From assembly GCA_937926875.1 (NCBI GenBank), contig CALBAX010000043.1:1-64000 (forward strand): a stretch of DNA of 64,000 nucleotides, given 5' to 3'. The position numbers and the translations under genes are program-made. The notes beneath the pieces are model-generated. The model ran no database searches, was not told the origin of the DNA, and worked only from the letters and a program-made list of their open reading frames with translations. Each line of letters opens with the position of its first letter. Positions within the stretch are counted from its first letter, which is position 1. Source of the DNA: an uncultured Desulfovibrio sp. GTDB taxonomy: Bacteria > Desulfobacterota > Desulfovibrionia > Desulfovibrionales > Desulfovibrionaceae. This document shows, piece after piece, positions 33,716 to 43,250 of this stretch.

Positions 33716-34192
33716 TTACGGGCAGGGTTCGAGGCTTTCCTGCAAGGAATAGGTATGGATCACGTCCTGCCGGATCATGCTGTTGCAGCCCCGGCTCTTG
33801 CCGGCACGGCGAAAACTCACGCCCACCTCGTCCAGCAGGCGGCCCTCCAGTTGTGCAAGCTGCAGGCGCAGACGGTCGCGCAGGGCCTGCAGCTCCCAGC
33901 CAAGGCGGGAAAGCGTCTCGGCGGAGGAATCCTCCGCGTAGTCGAAACGGGCCAGCTCTTCCCGTTTCTGGCGTATGCGCCAGCGGGTGTCCTCGATGGC
34001 GGGACGGGCTTCCTCAAGGATGGCGCGAGCCTTGACCTGCTGGTCTTCGGGCAGGCTCTGGAGCCACTGGTCCACATTGCGGTAGCCGCGCGACCCGTGA
34101 CCGCCGCCGTGATGCCCTCCGGCAGCAACCATGAGCGGCAGCAGCAGGAGCGATGTCATGACCAGACCACTGACAACTATATTCTTCCACAT
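33716..34192 (-). CDS. ZraP/CpxP-like periplasmic protein 2
   Basis: Protein of 158 residues: signal peptide (MWKNIVVSGLVMTSLLLLPLMVAAG), a short His/Gly-rich segment right after it (GGHHGGGHGSRG), then a helical core with QWLQSLPEDQQVKARAILEE and RLRLQLAQLEGRLLDEVGV, the pattern of ZraP-type proteins. It is shorter than copy 1 and lacks its Gly/Pro-rich tail. It is divergent from the sensor kinase with 182 bp between them. Shine-Dalgarno AAGG lies 9 bp before the ATG. No clear sigma-54 site was found for this copy. Confidence 0.8.
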   Translation of the reverse strand: MWKNIVVSGLVMTSLLLLPLMVAAGGHHGGGHGSRGYRNVDQWLQSLPEDQQVKARAILEEARPAIEDTRWRIRQKREELARFDYAEDSSAETLSRLGWELQALRDRLRLQLAQLEGRLLDEVGVSFRRAGKSRGCNSMIRQDVIHTYSLQESLEPCP

Positions 34193-34374
34193 AGGCAAAC
34201 CTTGTTCTGTTGGGCCATGCTTCTGGCATATCAAGCCTGTGTCCGCGGCGCAAGGAAAAGGCCGCAGGCAGGCCGTGGCACTTTTTTCGTCTTTCCCTGT
34301 CGTTGCAAAAAACATGCAAGCCAAATATCCGACAGCAAGGTGACAGGTGCCCCAACCATGCTTATAGTGCAGGC

Positions 34375-36018
34375 ATGAACTTTTTCCGACGCTGCCTCTC
34401 CGCTGCTGCCGCCCTGCTGGATCCCCGTCGCCACCGCCTGGCCCGTGCCGCCAAGCGCTCCTGCCAGACGCCGGGGCCTGCCGCGTCCGGCCAAAGCAAC
34501 GGCGGCATGGTGGCCAATGACCAGGCCGCGCGCGAGAACGACTGCTCGCAGGCCCGCTCACAGCTGGCGCAGCAGCAGAACACTCCACTGGGCCTGCTGC
34601 TGGGCGGGACGGCCTTCGTCCTCATCCTGCTGGTCACCCTGCTGGCTCTGGCCTCCATCGAACGCAACGAACGCGCCATGTCGCGCCTGCTGGCGGAAAA
34701 AGGCAGTTCCCTGATCATGGCCTTCGAGAGCATGCTGCGCACCAGCATGCGCGGCGAGGCGCGCGTGCGCCTGCAGATCCTGCTCACGGAGATGGCCAGC
34801 ACCTCGGACGTACAGTTCATCGCCGTCACCATGCCCGACGGCACCATCCTGGCCCACAGCAACGGCAACCGTCTGGGCGAGATCCTGCGCATCGACGGCG
34901 AAGAGGCCGACGAAAAAGCCATGAAGATGCTGGCCCCCGGCAGCCAGACGCGTTCCGCCATCCTCAATATGGAAGGCCAGCGCGTGTTCGTGGTCTACCG
35001 CTATTTCATGCAGCCCCCGAAGGGGCAGGAGCTGCCGCCGGGCCTGCCGCAACCCGTCATCTTCCTGGGCCTCGACCTTTCGCCGTTCGAGATCACCCGC
35101 AGCCAGGACAGGGACCACGTCTTCATGCTGGCCGGGGTGGCCATGCTGGTGGGCCTGGCCTGTCTGCTGGCCCTGTACTATGCGCAGCGCGCCCGCGAGT
35201 CCCGCCGCCGCCAGCGCCGGGCCGAAGGCGAGATCCGCCGCCTGGAAGAAGAGATCCGCCGCAAGGAGAAGCTGGCCGCCGTGGGCACCCTTGCCGCCGG
35301 GGTGGCCCACGAGATCCGCAACCCGCTCAGCTCCATCAAGGGCTACGCCACCTACTTCGGCATGCGCTTCCCCGAAGGCAGCGAGGACCGCAAGGCTGCG
35401 GGCGTCATGGTGCGCGAGGTGGAACGCCTCAACCGTGTCATCAGCGAGCTCATCGGGCTCTCGCGCCCCAGTGACGTGCGTCCCGTGGCCGCTCCGCTGG
35501 AAGACAGCGTGGCCCATGTGCTGCGCCTCATCGCCCAGGATGCCGAAAAACGCGGCGTCCGGCTGGTGAACAGCGTCCCGGCCGACCTGCCTCCGGCCCG
35601 CATGGACCCCGACAGGCTGGGGCAGGCCCTGCTCAACATCTGCCTCAATGCCCTGGACGCCATGCCCGGCGGCGGCACCCTGACCCTGGGCTGTACGGTG
35701 GAGAAGCAGCATCTTGTCCTCTCGGTCACGGATACCGGGCAGGGCATCGCGCCCGAGAACCTCAACCACATCTTCGACCCCTATTTCACCACCAAGGGGC
35801 ACGGCACGGGCCTGGGGCTGGCCACCGTCCACAAGATCGTGGAAGCGCTCGACGGCGAAGTCTATGTACGATCCCGTCAGGCCACGGCGGACACGCCCGG
35901 CCAGACCACGTTTTTCATACGCCTGCCGCAGGCCGGCAAGGCAGCGGGCCATCCGGCGGACGGCCCGCACAGACAGGCCGGGGAGCCTGCCGCCAACAGG
36001 CAGAAGGGGGAGGATTAG
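34375..36018 (+). CDS. ZraS-like sensor histidine kinase
   Basis: Protein of 547 residues. Two membrane helices (about 72-95 and 246-268) flank a periplasmic sensing domain of about 150 residues. Then comes a coiled-coil linker, the HisKA domain with [16 protein letters not shown] (H312), and the ATPase domain ([27 protein letters not shown]). The arrangement and the ZraP-like neighbours indicate a ZraS-type envelope metal sensor. The start is uncertain: no Shine-Dalgarno precedes 34375, and ATG at 34508 would still keep both membrane helices. Its stop is directly followed by the response regulator start. Confidence 0.85.
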   Translation: MNFFRRCLSAAAALLDPRRHRLARAAKRSCQTPGPAASGQSNGGMVANDQAARENDCSQARSQLAQQQNTPLGLLLGGTAFVLILLVTLLALASIERNERAMSRLLAEKGSSLIMAFESMLRTSMRGEARVRLQILLTEMASTSDVQFIAVTMPDGTILAHSNGNRLGEILRIDGEEADEKAMKMLAPGSQTRSAILNMEGQRVFVVYRYFMQPPKGQELPPGLPQPVIFLGLDLSPFEITRSQDRDHVFMLAGVAMLVGLACLLALYYAQRARESRRRQRRAEGEIRRLEEEIRRKEKLAAVGTLAAGVAHEIRNPLSSIKGYATYFGMRFPEGSEDRKAAGVMVREVERLNRVISELIGLSRPSDVRPVAAPLEDSVAHVLRLIAQDAEKRGVRLVNSVPADLPPARMDPDRLGQALLNICLNALDAMPGGGTLTLGCTVEKQHLVLSVTDTGQGIAPENLNHIFDPYFTTKGHGTGLGLATVHKIVEALDGEVYVRSRQATADTPGQTTFFIRLPQAGKAAGHPADGPHRQAGEPAANRQKGED

Positions 36019-37383
36019 GTGAACACCAGCATTCTCGTGGTTGACGACGACGATGCCCATCGCGGCATGTTGCGCATGATGCTCCAGGCCTGGGGCTACA
36101 GCGTGGACGAAGCGGCCGACGGCGACCTGGCCGTGGAGGCCGTGCGCGCCAGGCCCTACGACGTGGTGCTGACCGACGTGCGCATGGGACGCATGGACGG
36201 CATCCACGCCCTGCGGGGCATCCTGGACTACAACCCGGCCCTGCCCGTGGTGCTGATGACGGCCTATTCCTCCGTGGAGACTGCCGTGGATGCCCTGCGC
36301 CTGGGCGCCTACGACTACCTGACCAAGCCGCTGGACTTCGACGCCCTGCGCGAGACCCTGCAACGGGCCGTGGACCACTCCCGCATGAGCGTGGAGAACC
36401 GCGAGCTGCGCCGCCAGCTCAGCGAGGCCGCCGCCGGGCCCGAGATCCTGGGCCGCAGCCCCGCCGTCAGCGCCATGCGCGAGATCATCGCCACTGTAGC
36501 GCCCACCGAGGCCACGGTGCTCATCACCGGGGAATCCGGCACCGGCAAGGAACTGGTGGCCCGCGCCGTCCACGGCGCCAGCGCCCGTGCCAGCAAGCCC
36601 CTGGTCACGGTCAACTGCGCCGCCCTGGCCGAAAACCTGCTGGAGTCCGAACTGTTCGGCCATGAGCGCGGGGCCTTCACCGGCGCCGACCGCCGCCGCG
36701 AGGGCCGCTTCCTGCAGGCCGACGGCGGCACCCTCTTCCTGGACGAGATCGGCGAGATGCCCCTTTCCCTCCAGGCCAAGCTGCTGCGCGCCCTGCAACA
36801 GGGCGAGGTGCAGCGCGTGGGCTCGGACTCGCCCATCACCGTGGACGTGCGCGTCATCGCCGCCACCAACCGCAACCTGCGCGAAGAGGTGGAACAGAAG
36901 CGCTTCCGCGAGGACCTGTTCTTCCGCCTCAACGTCATCAGCATCGAGGTGCCCGCCCTGCGTGAACGCAGCGAGGACATCCCCCTGCTGGCGGCCCATT
37001 TCCTGGAAAAATTCGCGGCCCGCAACCGCAAGAACGTCAAGGGCTTCGCCCCGCAGGCCCTGGACATGCTGCGCCGCTACTCCTGGCCCGGCAACGTGCG
37101 CGAACTCCAGAACGCCGTGGAACGCGCCGTGATCCTCTGCACCGGCGACCTTATCACCGGCCCGGAACTGCCCGCCAGCGTCACCGGCACCGCCGAACAG
37201 CACGCCCCGGTAACGGAGGCCGCCGAAACTTCCCTGGCCGGCCTGTCCCTGGAAGCCCTGGAACGCCGCGCCATCGAGGACACCCTGCGCCAGACCGAGG
37301 ACAACAAGAGCGAGGCCGCCCGCCGCCTGGGCATCACCCGCGCCACCCTGCACAACAAATTGCGCAAGTACGGGCTGGAATAA
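36019..37383 (+). CDS. ZraR-like sigma-54-dependent response regulator
   Basis: Protein of 454 residues with a GTG start right after the kinase stop and GGGGGAGG 5 bp upstream. Domains: receiver (1-120, phosphorylated D53 in VVLTDVRMG); AAA+ sigma-54-interaction domain (about 140-375) with Walker A GESGTGKE (171-178) and GAFTGA (218-223), the loop that contacts sigma-54; Fis-type helix-turn-helix ([20 protein letters not shown]). It should activate sigma-54 promoters such as the one before the first zraP-like gene. Confidence 0.92.
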   Translation: MNTSILVVDDDDAHRGMLRMMLQAWGYSVDEAADGDLAVEAVRARPYDVVLTDVRMGRMDGIHALRGILDYNPALPVVLMTAYSSVETAVDALRLGAYDYLTKPLDFDALRETLQRAVDHSRMSVENRELRRQLSEAAAGPEILGRSPAVSAMREIIATVAPTEATVLITGESGTGKELVARAVHGASARASKPLVTVNCAALAENLLESELFGHERGAFTGADRRREGRFLQADGGTLFLDEIGEMPLSLQAKLLRALQQGEVQRVGSDSPITVDVRVIAATNRNLREEVEQKRFREDLFFRLNVISIEVPALRERSEDIPLLAAHFLEKFAARNRKNVKGFAPQALDMLRRYSWPGNVRELQNAVERAVILCTGDLITGPELPASVTGTAEQHAPVTEAAETSLAGLSLEALERRAIEDTLRQTEDNKSEAARRLGITRATLHNKLRKYGLE

Positions 37384-37415
37384 GAACGGGCAGGGATTTT
37401 CCGGGGGAAGGGGAG

Positions 37416-37440
37416 CCCCATCCCTCCCCCAACGCGCTTT
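37416..37440 (-). repeat. Dispersed intergenic repeat, copy 2 (reverse)
   Basis: 25-nt core AAAGCGCGTT...GGATGGGG on the minus strand, 32 bp past the response regulator stop. Next to it GGGGGAAGGG / TCCCTCCCCC (37404-37430) can form a stem, a shorter version of the hairpin in copies 3 and 4. Confidence 0.65.
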
Positions 37441-37624
37441 GCCCAGGAGGATGGCGGGGCCCGGAAAAGCCATGGCCTTGCCTGGGCGGCCGTCCCCCCA
37501 AAAAAACACCGCCTGCCGACGGTTTGGCAAAGGCGGGAAGGGGCGGACGATGGCGCGCACCGGGCAGTTTTCGCACAGATCAGCAACGGAGGGAGCACCG
37601 CGCTCCATCCATAAGGAAACACAC

Positions 37625-38254
37625 ATGGCACAGGACAGCCCAAACAAAAGCACGGCCGCGCCGGCCTTGCCCGATGAACAGCAGCTGGAACGCATCACGG
37701 ACTTTTTCCACGAAGCGGGGCATCTGCGCCACACGCCGCGCAGCGGCTATGCCTTCCTGGGCTCCGGCAGCGAGAACGTGGCCGAGCATTCCTACCGCAC
37801 CAGCGTCATCGGCTACACTCTGGCCAGGCTGGCGGGAGCCGATGCCGCCCGCGTGACCTTCCTCTGCCTTTTCCACGATCTGCATGAAGCGCGTACCGGC
37901 GACTTCAACTATGTGAACCACCGTTACGATACCTGCCGTGACCGCGACGCCCTGCAGGACGCCGTGGACGGCACCGGACTGGAACAGGACATCCTCGGCG
38001 GCTGGGATGAACTGGAACAACGCCAGAGCCTGGAAGCCGTGCTGGCCCACGACGCCGACCAGCTGGACCTGATCTGCAACCTCAAGGCCGAACTGGACAA
38101 GGGCAACAAATTTGCCGCCGACTGGCTGGAAAGCGCTGTCAAGCGCCTGCGCAGCCCGCAGGCCCAGGCCCTGTGCGAGGTCATCCTGCGCACGGACCAC
38201 AACCGCTGGTGGTACGGCCGCGTGGACAAAAAATGGTGGGTGGACCGCAAGTAG
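37625..38254 (+). CDS. HD-domain phosphohydrolase (YfbR/HDDC2-like)
   Basis: Protein of 209 residues, an HD superfamily hydrolase of the type that removes phosphate from deoxynucleoside monophosphates. Seen: SENVAEHSYRTSVIGYTLA (first metal histidine), LCLFHDLHEARTGDF (the HD pair), and AHDADQLDLI (final aspartate), all in the right order. The unusual C-terminus RWWYGRVDKKWWVDRK is Trp-rich. AAGGA lies 11 bp before the ATG. It is monocistronic, ended by a terminator. Confidence 0.85.
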   Translation: MAQDSPNKSTAAPALPDEQQLERITDFFHEAGHLRHTPRSGYAFLGSGSENVAEHSYRTSVIGYTLARLAGADAARVTFLCLFHDLHEARTGDFNYVNHRYDTCRDRDALQDAVDGTGLEQDILGGWDELEQRQSLEAVLAHDADQLDLICNLKAELDKGNKFAADWLESAVKRLRSPQAQALCEVILRTDHNRWWYGRVDKKWWVDRK

Positions 38255-38302
38255 GATGCCTGTCCCGGCTTTCTCCAAGGACAGCCCTCTCCCGATAACG
38301 AT

Positions 38303-38339
38303 AACAGCCCGGCCTCGACGGAGGCCGGGCTGTTGTTTT
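38303..38339 (+). terminator. Rho-independent terminator after the HD hydrolase
   Basis: AACAGCCCGGCCTC, GACG loop, GAGGCCGGGCTGTT, GTTTT. From 38340 to 38505 I see no gene. Confidence 0.9.
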
Positions 38340-38505
38340 GTCATGAGGCCGGACGCACTGCCTTCCCTGCCCAGCTCGCTTCAGGCCGGCCAAAGCACGA
38401 CAGAAAAAGAAGACACCAGCGGATCGGGAACTTGCTGATAGGCACGAGGGGAGAAGCCGAAAGTCCCACAAGAGCGGTGTTCGGCGGTAATGGAGAGGAA
38501 CGAAT

Positions 38506-38582
38506 AAAGCGCGTTTGAAGGAGGATGGGGGTGTGGGGGAAGGGGGGAACTTTGTGCGCTAGCCAAAGTTCCCCCCTTCCCC
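38506..38582 (+). repeat. Dispersed intergenic repeat, copy 3, with perfect 18-bp-arm hairpin
   Basis: Core AAAGCGCGTT...GGATGGGG (38506-38530) is followed by a hairpin whose arms (38536-38553 and 38565-38582) are perfectly complementary: GGGGAAGGGGGGAACTTT and its complement. The loop is 11 nt. No T run follows. It lies 20 bp past the nth stop. Confidence 0.85.
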
Positions 38583-38602
38583 AACGTTCTTTTCCCCAAA
38601 AA

Positions 38603-39271
38603 CTATTTTCCTTTGGGCGGTTCGCGGCGGGGGCAGAAGCCGGCCATCTCGCATTCCGCGCAGCGGGGGCTGCGGGCGTGGCAGACATCGCGGCCGAACC
38701 AGACCATGCGGTGATTGACGTCGCCCCATTCGGCACGGGGGAAGAGGCGCATCAGATCCTGTTCGATGTCCACGGGATCGGTATGGGCGGTGAGCCCCAG
38801 ACGGTAGCTGATGCGCTTGACGTGGGTATCCACGGCCAGGCCCTCGTTGATGCCGAAGGCGCCGAACAGCACCACATTGGCCGTCTTGCGGGCCACGCCG
38901 GGCAGGGTGACGAGCTCGTCGAGACGGGGCGGCACCTCGCCGCCGTAGACGGACACCACACGCTGCGCCGCGCCCAGCAGGTTGCGGGCCTTGCTGTGAT
39001 AGAAGCCCGTGGACCGGATGACGCTTTCCAGTTCCTCCTGCGTGGCCAGGGCCAGGTCTGCCGGGCCGGGCCAGCGCCGGAAAAGCTCCGGGGTCACGGT
39101 ATTGACGCGGGCGTCGGTGCACTGGGCGGCCAGCACCGTGGCCACCAGCAGTTCCCAGGCGTTGTCGGCTTCAAGATGGGTCGCGGGACGGGGATAGCGG
39201 GCCTGAAGGGCCGCCAGGACTTTTTCAGCGCGGGCCAGGGCACCGCGCGGCAGGGATTTTTTTGCGCTCAT
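38603..39271 (-). CDS. nth: Endonuclease III
   Basis: Base-excision-repair DNA glycosylase/AP lyase for oxidised pyrimidines. It has 222 residues. Seen: LLVATVLAAQCTDARVN, the helix-hairpin-helix with the catalytic lysine LPGVARKTANVVL, the catalytic aspartate in VDTHVKRIS, and the 4Fe-4S motif C-X6-C-X2-C-X5-C (CHARSPRCAECEMAGFC). The ATG at 39271 begins the family-like N-terminus. It is divergent from cutA. Confidence 0.96.
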   Translation of the reverse strand: MSAKKSLPRGALARAEKVLAALQARYPRPATHLEADNAWELLVATVLAAQCTDARVNTVTPELFRRWPGPADLALATQEELESVIRSTGFYHSKARNLLGAAQRVVSVYGGEVPPRLDELVTLPGVARKTANVVLFGAFGINEGLAVDTHVKRISYRLGLTAHTDPVDIEQDLMRLFPRAEWGDVNHRMVWFGRDVCHARSPRCAECEMAGFCPRREPPKGK

Positions 39272-39384
39272 GGGGCTGCTATGCCACAGGAAGGCAGGGG
39301 GAGCAAGGCGGGGCACGCTTGGTTTTTACGGCCCGCTGGTGTATCGTCTGTCCGCTTTTCCCACTTCCCGAACAGGAGGACGCC

Positions 39385-39717
39385 ATGAGCCTGCTTGCCT
39401 GTGTCACTGTGCCCGACGGAGCGACTGCCCGAACCCTGGCCCATCTGGTGGTGGAACGACGGCTGGCCGCCGGGGTGAACATCCTGCCCGGAGCCCTTTC
39501 CGTCTATCGCTGGGAAGGCAAGGTCCGCGAGAGCCGCGAATGCCTGCTGCTGGCCCAGGTCAGCCGGGCGGCGTGGGAGGATTTCCGTGCCGCCGTGGAG
39601 GCGGCCCATCCCTATGCAGTGCCCTGTATCGTGGGCATGCCACTGGAGAAGGGCAACGCGCCCTTCCTGGAGTGGATCGCCCAAAACAGCTCGCCCGCAG
39701 GGCAGCCCAACGAATAA
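39385..39717 (+). CDS. cutA: CutA divalent-cation tolerance protein
   Basis: Protein of 110 residues matching the trimeric CutA family: LLACVTVPDGATARTLAHLVVERRLAAGVN, then YRWEGKVRESRECLLLAQV and HPYAVPCIVGMPLEKGN. CutA is linked to copper tolerance but its biochemical role is unclear. AGGAGG lies 6 bp before the ATG. The carbohydrate kinase gene follows after 10 bp, so they form an operon. Confidence 0.92.
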   Translation: MSLLACVTVPDGATARTLAHLVVERRLAAGVNILPGALSVYRWEGKVRESRECLLLAQVSRAAWEDFRAAVEAAHPYAVPCIVGMPLEKGNAPFLEWIAQNSSPAGQPNE

Positions 39718-39727
39718 AGGAACGAAG

Positions 39728-40675
39728 ATGGCCATTTATGTTTCCGGTTCTCTGGCTTTTGACCGCATCATGACCTTTGGCGGCAATCTGCAGGACCATG
39801 TGCTCATGGACAAGCTGCACATGCTGAGCGTCAGCTTCATGGTGGACAGCATGGACGAACGCCGCGGCGGCTGCGCGGGCAACATCGCATACACCCTGGC
39901 CCTGCTGGGCGAAAAGCCCATCGTGGTCTCCGCCGCCGGCCGCGACTTCACCGGCTACGCGGCGGCCTGGGAAAAACTGGGCCTGCCCCTGGAAGGCATC
40001 CGGCGCGATTCCGACGTGTTCACGGCCCTGTGCTACATCACCACGGACCAGAACAACAACCAGATTACGGGCTTCTATCCCGGCGCCATGAGCCAGCCCG
40101 CCACCTACACCTTCCCCCACCTCGACCCCGCCAGGGACTGGGCCATCGTCTCCCCCGGCAGCGTGGACGACATGCGCCGCCTGCCCGGCTTCTTCCGCGA
40201 GAAGGGCGTGCGCTACATCTTCGACCCCGGCCAGCAGCTGCCCGTGCTTTCGGGCGACGACCTCTGCGACGCCATCCGCGGTTCCTATGCCTGCGTGACC
40301 AACGATTACGAACTGGGCATGGTCTGCAAGAAGACGGGCAAGAGCGAAGAAGAGCTGGTGGCCATGACCGGCTGGCTGGTGACCACGCTGGGCGGTGACG
40401 GCCAGCGCATCCGCAATGCCCGGGGCGTGGACGTGCATGTGCCCGCCATCCCCTGCGGTGGCGTCAAGGATCCCACCGGCGCGGGCGATTCCCACCGCGC
40501 GGGCCTGCTCAAGGGCCTGGTCTGCGGACTGGAGATGCCCGAAGCGGCCAAGCTGGGCGCGGTGAGCGCCTGCTACGCCATCGAACAGCTGGGCACGCAG
40601 GAACACCACTTCAGCAAGGACGAGTTCCGCCAGCGCTACGAGGCCAGCTTCGGCCCCTTGCCCATCACCCTGTAA
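39728..40675 (+). CDS. PfkB family sugar/nucleoside kinase
   Basis: Ribokinase-fold kinase of 315 residues. Seen: RRGGCAGNIAYTLALLG (substrate-binding PfkB signature 1), VVSAAGRDFTGYAA, and DPTGAGDSHRAGLLKG with the anion hole and catalytic aspartate (GAGDS, 251-255). The pattern is close to adenosine kinase-like members, but substrate cannot be fixed from sequence alone. The gene is 10 bp after cutA and ends in a terminator. Confidence 0.88.
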   Translation: MAIYVSGSLAFDRIMTFGGNLQDHVLMDKLHMLSVSFMVDSMDERRGGCAGNIAYTLALLGEKPIVVSAAGRDFTGYAAAWEKLGLPLEGIRRDSDVFTALCYITTDQNNNQITGFYPGAMSQPATYTFPHLDPARDWAIVSPGSVDDMRRLPGFFREKGVRYIFDPGQQLPVLSGDDLCDAIRGSYACVTNDYELGMVCKKTGKSEEELVAMTGWLVTTLGGDGQRIRNARGVDVHVPAIPCGGVKDPTGAGDSHRAGLLKGLVCGLEMPEAAKLGAVSACYAIEQLGTQEHHFSKDEFRQRYEASFGPLPITL

Positions 40676-40683
40676 GGACACCG

Positions 40684-40710
40684 AAGGGGCCTGCCCGGCA
40701 GGCCCCTTTT
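40684..40710 (+). terminator. Rho-independent terminator after the PfkB gene
   Basis: AAGGGGCCTG, CCCGG loop, CAGGCCCCTTTT, 8 bp after the stop. Confidence 0.92.
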
Positions 40711-40809
40711 CCCCTCCCCGCCCGGACGGGGAGACCCCGCCTCCGCCAGGCTGCCGGCATCACCGGCAACAGCAGGACGGAGCATGTTTCAGCCAAGGAG
40801 CATCCAGCC

Positions 40810-41286
40810 ATGCGCACCGAAGCCGTCAGGGCCCAACTGGCCGCCCACGGTCTGGGCGACCGCTACCGCGAGTTCACCGTCTCCAGCGCCACGGTGGCGC
40901 TGGCGGCCGAAGCCCTGCACTGCGAGGCGGGCCGTATCGCCAAGACGCTGTCCATCCTCACCTCCACCGGTCCCGTGCTGGTGGTGGCCATGGGCCTGGC
41001 CCGTCTGGACAATCGCAAGTTCAAGGATCTTTTCCACGAAAAGGCCCGCTTCATCCCCGTGGAGGACGTGGAACGCCTTACCGGCCATCCTCAGGGCGGG
41101 GTCTGCCCCTTTGCCCTGCCGGAAGGGGTGCGCGTGTTCCTGGACGAGAGCCTCAAGCGCTATGACGTGGTCTACCCCGCCGCCGGCGCGCCCAACAACG
41201 CCGTACAGCTGACCCCGGACGAACTGGCCGCCGTCACCGGCGGGCAATGGGTCGACATCTGCAAGCTTCCGGAAGAGCTGGCCTGA
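40810..41286 (+). CDS. YbaK/EbsC-type aminoacyl-tRNA deacylase
   Basis: Protein of 158 residues in the YbaK/ProX editing family, which hydrolyses mischarged tRNAs (for example Cys-tRNA-Pro). The key lysine is in GRIAKTLSIL (K45); the glycine-rich GGVCPFALP and VYPAAGAPNNAVQLTPDEL are also family features. AAGGAG lies 11 bp upstream. It converges with the fusion gene across a two-way terminator. Confidence 0.88.
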   Translation: MRTEAVRAQLAAHGLGDRYREFTVSSATVALAAEALHCEAGRIAKTLSILTSTGPVLVVAMGLARLDNRKFKDLFHEKARFIPVEDVERLTGHPQGGVCPFALPEGVRVFLDESLKRYDVVYPAAGAPNNAVQLTPDELAAVTGGQWVDICKLPEELA

Positions 41287-41342
41287 CGGCCACTGTCCCC
41301 ACAGGGCAGGCCCCGCTCCGGTCACTGCTCCATACAATAAAG

Positions 41343-41378
41343 AAAGGGCGTCCACCGGCGAAGGATGGACGCCCTTTT
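41343..41378. terminator. Bidirectional terminator between ybaK-type gene and fusion gene
   Basis: AAAGGGCGTCCA, 11-nt loop, TGGACGCCCTTTT. A and T runs flank both sides. Confidence 0.88.
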
Positions 41379-41441
41379 CGTCTTCGGTGCCGGGGAGCTC
41401 CCGGGCCCATGGCCCGGGCACGCGGCAGGAGCTGCCCGGCC

Positions 41442-43250
41442 CTAGTAATCTTCGTCTTCCAGCGGAGGCGGCACGGCCACGGCGCTGGTGATGACGCGGC
41501 GGCGGCTCTTGACCGGCTCGGCGGGCACTTCCTTGCTCTCACGCGTCATGTGCGGTTCGGGCAGGTTGTTGTACAGCACCCAGAAAGGCGGATAGAGCTC
41601 GGTCAGCACGCCGGGGTTGCCCAGTTTGAAGCCGTCCCGCTTGCCGCGGGCACAGGCAGCCAGGGCCAGGGCCAGGGCCCAGGGGGCGTCGGGGGCGTTC
41701 CAGCCGCGGGCCTGGAGGACAGGGCGGGGCTTGCGCAGGGGGCGGCCCTCGTCGTCCTGCTCCTCGGCCTCTTCCCCATCATCACCGGGCTTCCAGGTCA
41801 CGAGGCAGCCTTCAGCATCCAGAGCCAGGCCGGCGGCGTGCAGGTAGCTCTCCACCACGTTCCCGTCGGCTTCCAGGCCGGCAGGCAGCACGACACGACC
41901 GCCGCGCAGGGCCGTCATGGCGCCCAGGGCCACGGCCAGCGGACGCCAGGAAGCGGGCAGGCCCTCGGGCAGGGCAAAGGCGGCGGGCAGTTCGGCCAGC
42001 GGCTCCAGGCTGCGGGCCAGGATCCCTGTGGCCGAGCATTCGACCCTGGCACCGGTCTGGCGCAGCAGATCCAGGCCGGCTTCGGTGCCGGGCCAGGTGG
42101 GCCACTGGCCTTCCAGACGCACTTCACCGCCCAGAGCGGGGGCGAGGCCCATCAGGAACACGGCCAGTTCCGGTTCCACGGGCAGGGTGGGTTCGGAGGG
42201 GATGCTCAGGGTGCAGGGCTGGAAATGGAGCACGTCCCCTTCGCGGCGCACGTCGGCACCGGCAGCCGCCAGCACCGGCAGGATACGGGCAAAGGCCAGC
42301 GCGCGTTCGGGCATGGCGGAAAGATCCAGAGTGATGGGGCGCTCATAGGAAGGGGCGGCCAGCATGATGCCTTCGGCCAGTTCCACCGGGGCATCGGCGG
42401 GGAAGACCACCTTGCCGGGCAGCACGCCGGAGCATTCGATGCGTACCGGGAAGCCGTCGGACTTGGGCACCACATGCACCAGACGCGCGCCCATGAGGGG
42501 CAGGAAGCGGCGGGTGGCGCTGAGGTCGGCCAGCCTGAGGGCCGCGCCGCCGGTGAACTTGGTGCGCGAAGGACGGCCCAGGTAATGGCCCAGGGCCAGA
42601 TAGAAATTCCAGGAGCTGTCGCCCACATGCAGTACTTTATCCGGGGTGCCCAGGGGCGCACCGGCGGCCACATGCACGGCACCGTCGTCTCGATTGGCAT
42701 GGGCGCCCAGCTGGTTGAGCAGCTTGACGCAGTCCACGATGGGATCGTTCATCAGGGCAGGGGCGATGCGCACGGTCTGGCCGGTACAGGCGGCCAGCGT
42801 GGCCCAGGCCCGGGTCAGGCGGCAGGAGCGCGGGGCGGCCATGGACAGGCGCACGGGCATGTCGGCGGGGGCAAGATTGAAGGCGGGGCGCTGGGCTTCG
42901 CCGTCCTCACCGGGACGGGGCAGGAATTCCACTTCCTGCATCAGGGTGAAGAAACGGCCGCTCAGGCGCGGGTCACGGCTGACGCGGGAAACGGCGGCTT
43001 CCCAGGATTCGCGGATGCCCTTTTCTTCCGCAGGCTCCAGGAACCCCTTGGCATTGTACATGCGCTTGATGAGATTGTGGCGGCGCATGAGCATGCGCAG
43101 GATATCGCGGTCGATGTCACAGACGGTCTCGCGCAGGCTGCGGCGCGGACGCTCGGGCTTGCCGTCGGTTCTGGCCTCGAAACGTCCTTCGGGGCGGTCG
43201 CTGCGTTTGTCCGGCCTCTGGGCAGGTCGGAATTCGTGGTGCTCGTTCAT
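41442..43250 (-). CDS. Chorismate-mutase-like / degenerate EPSP-synthase-like fusion
   Basis: Protein of 602 residues. Residues 1-38 are charged and disordered. Residues about 40-110 (TVCDIDRDILRMLMRRHNLI, then MYNAKG) follow the helix pattern of AroQ chorismate mutases. Residues about 125-560 follow an EPSP-synthase-like (AroA) two-domain plan, for example a LMNDPIVDCVKLLNQLGA segment. However, the usual AroA signatures are absent: no N-terminal KS of the phosphoenolpyruvate site and no GNAGT-like motif (GDSSWNF instead). An acidic insert and an Arg/Pro tail follow. It may be a non-catalytic or altered-function homologue, or a very divergent AroA. ATG at 43250 is supported by GAGAGGAG about 10 bp upstream. 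It stands alone. Confidence 0.6.
   Translation of the reverse strand: MNEHHEFRPAQRPDKRSDRPEGRFEARTDGKPERPRRSLRETVCDIDRDILRMLMRRHNLIKRMYNAKGFLEPAEEKGIRESWEAAVSRVSRDPRLSGRFFTLMQEVEFLPRPGEDGEAQRPAFNLAPADMPVRLSMAAPRSCRLTRAWATLAACTGQTVRIAPALMNDPIVDCVKLLNQLGAHANRDDGAVHVAAGAPLGTPDKVLHVGDSSWNFYLALGHYLGRPSRTKFTGGAALRLADLSATRRFLPLMGARLVHVVPKSDGFPVRIECSGVLPGKVVFPADAPVELAEGIMLAAPSYERPITLDLSAMPERALAFARILPVLAAAGADVRREGDVLHFQPCTLSIPSEPTLPVEPELAVFLMGLAPALGGEVRLEGQWPTWPGTEAGLDLLRQTGARVECSATGILARSLEPLAELPAAFALPEGLPASWRPLAVALGAMTALRGGRVVLPAGLEADGNVVESYLHAAGLALDAEGCLVTWKPGDDGEEAEEQDDEGRPLRKPRPVLQARGWNAPDAPWALALALAACARGKRDGFKLGNPGVLTELYPPFWVLYNNLPEPHMTRESKEVPAEPVKSRRRVITSAVAVPPPLEDEDY

Noticed and set aside
34278..34295. 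TGGCAC followed by TTTTTTCGTC as sigma-54 promoter of the sensor kinase
   Set aside because: The -24 part is good but at the -12 position GT stands in place of GC. Too weak to list.
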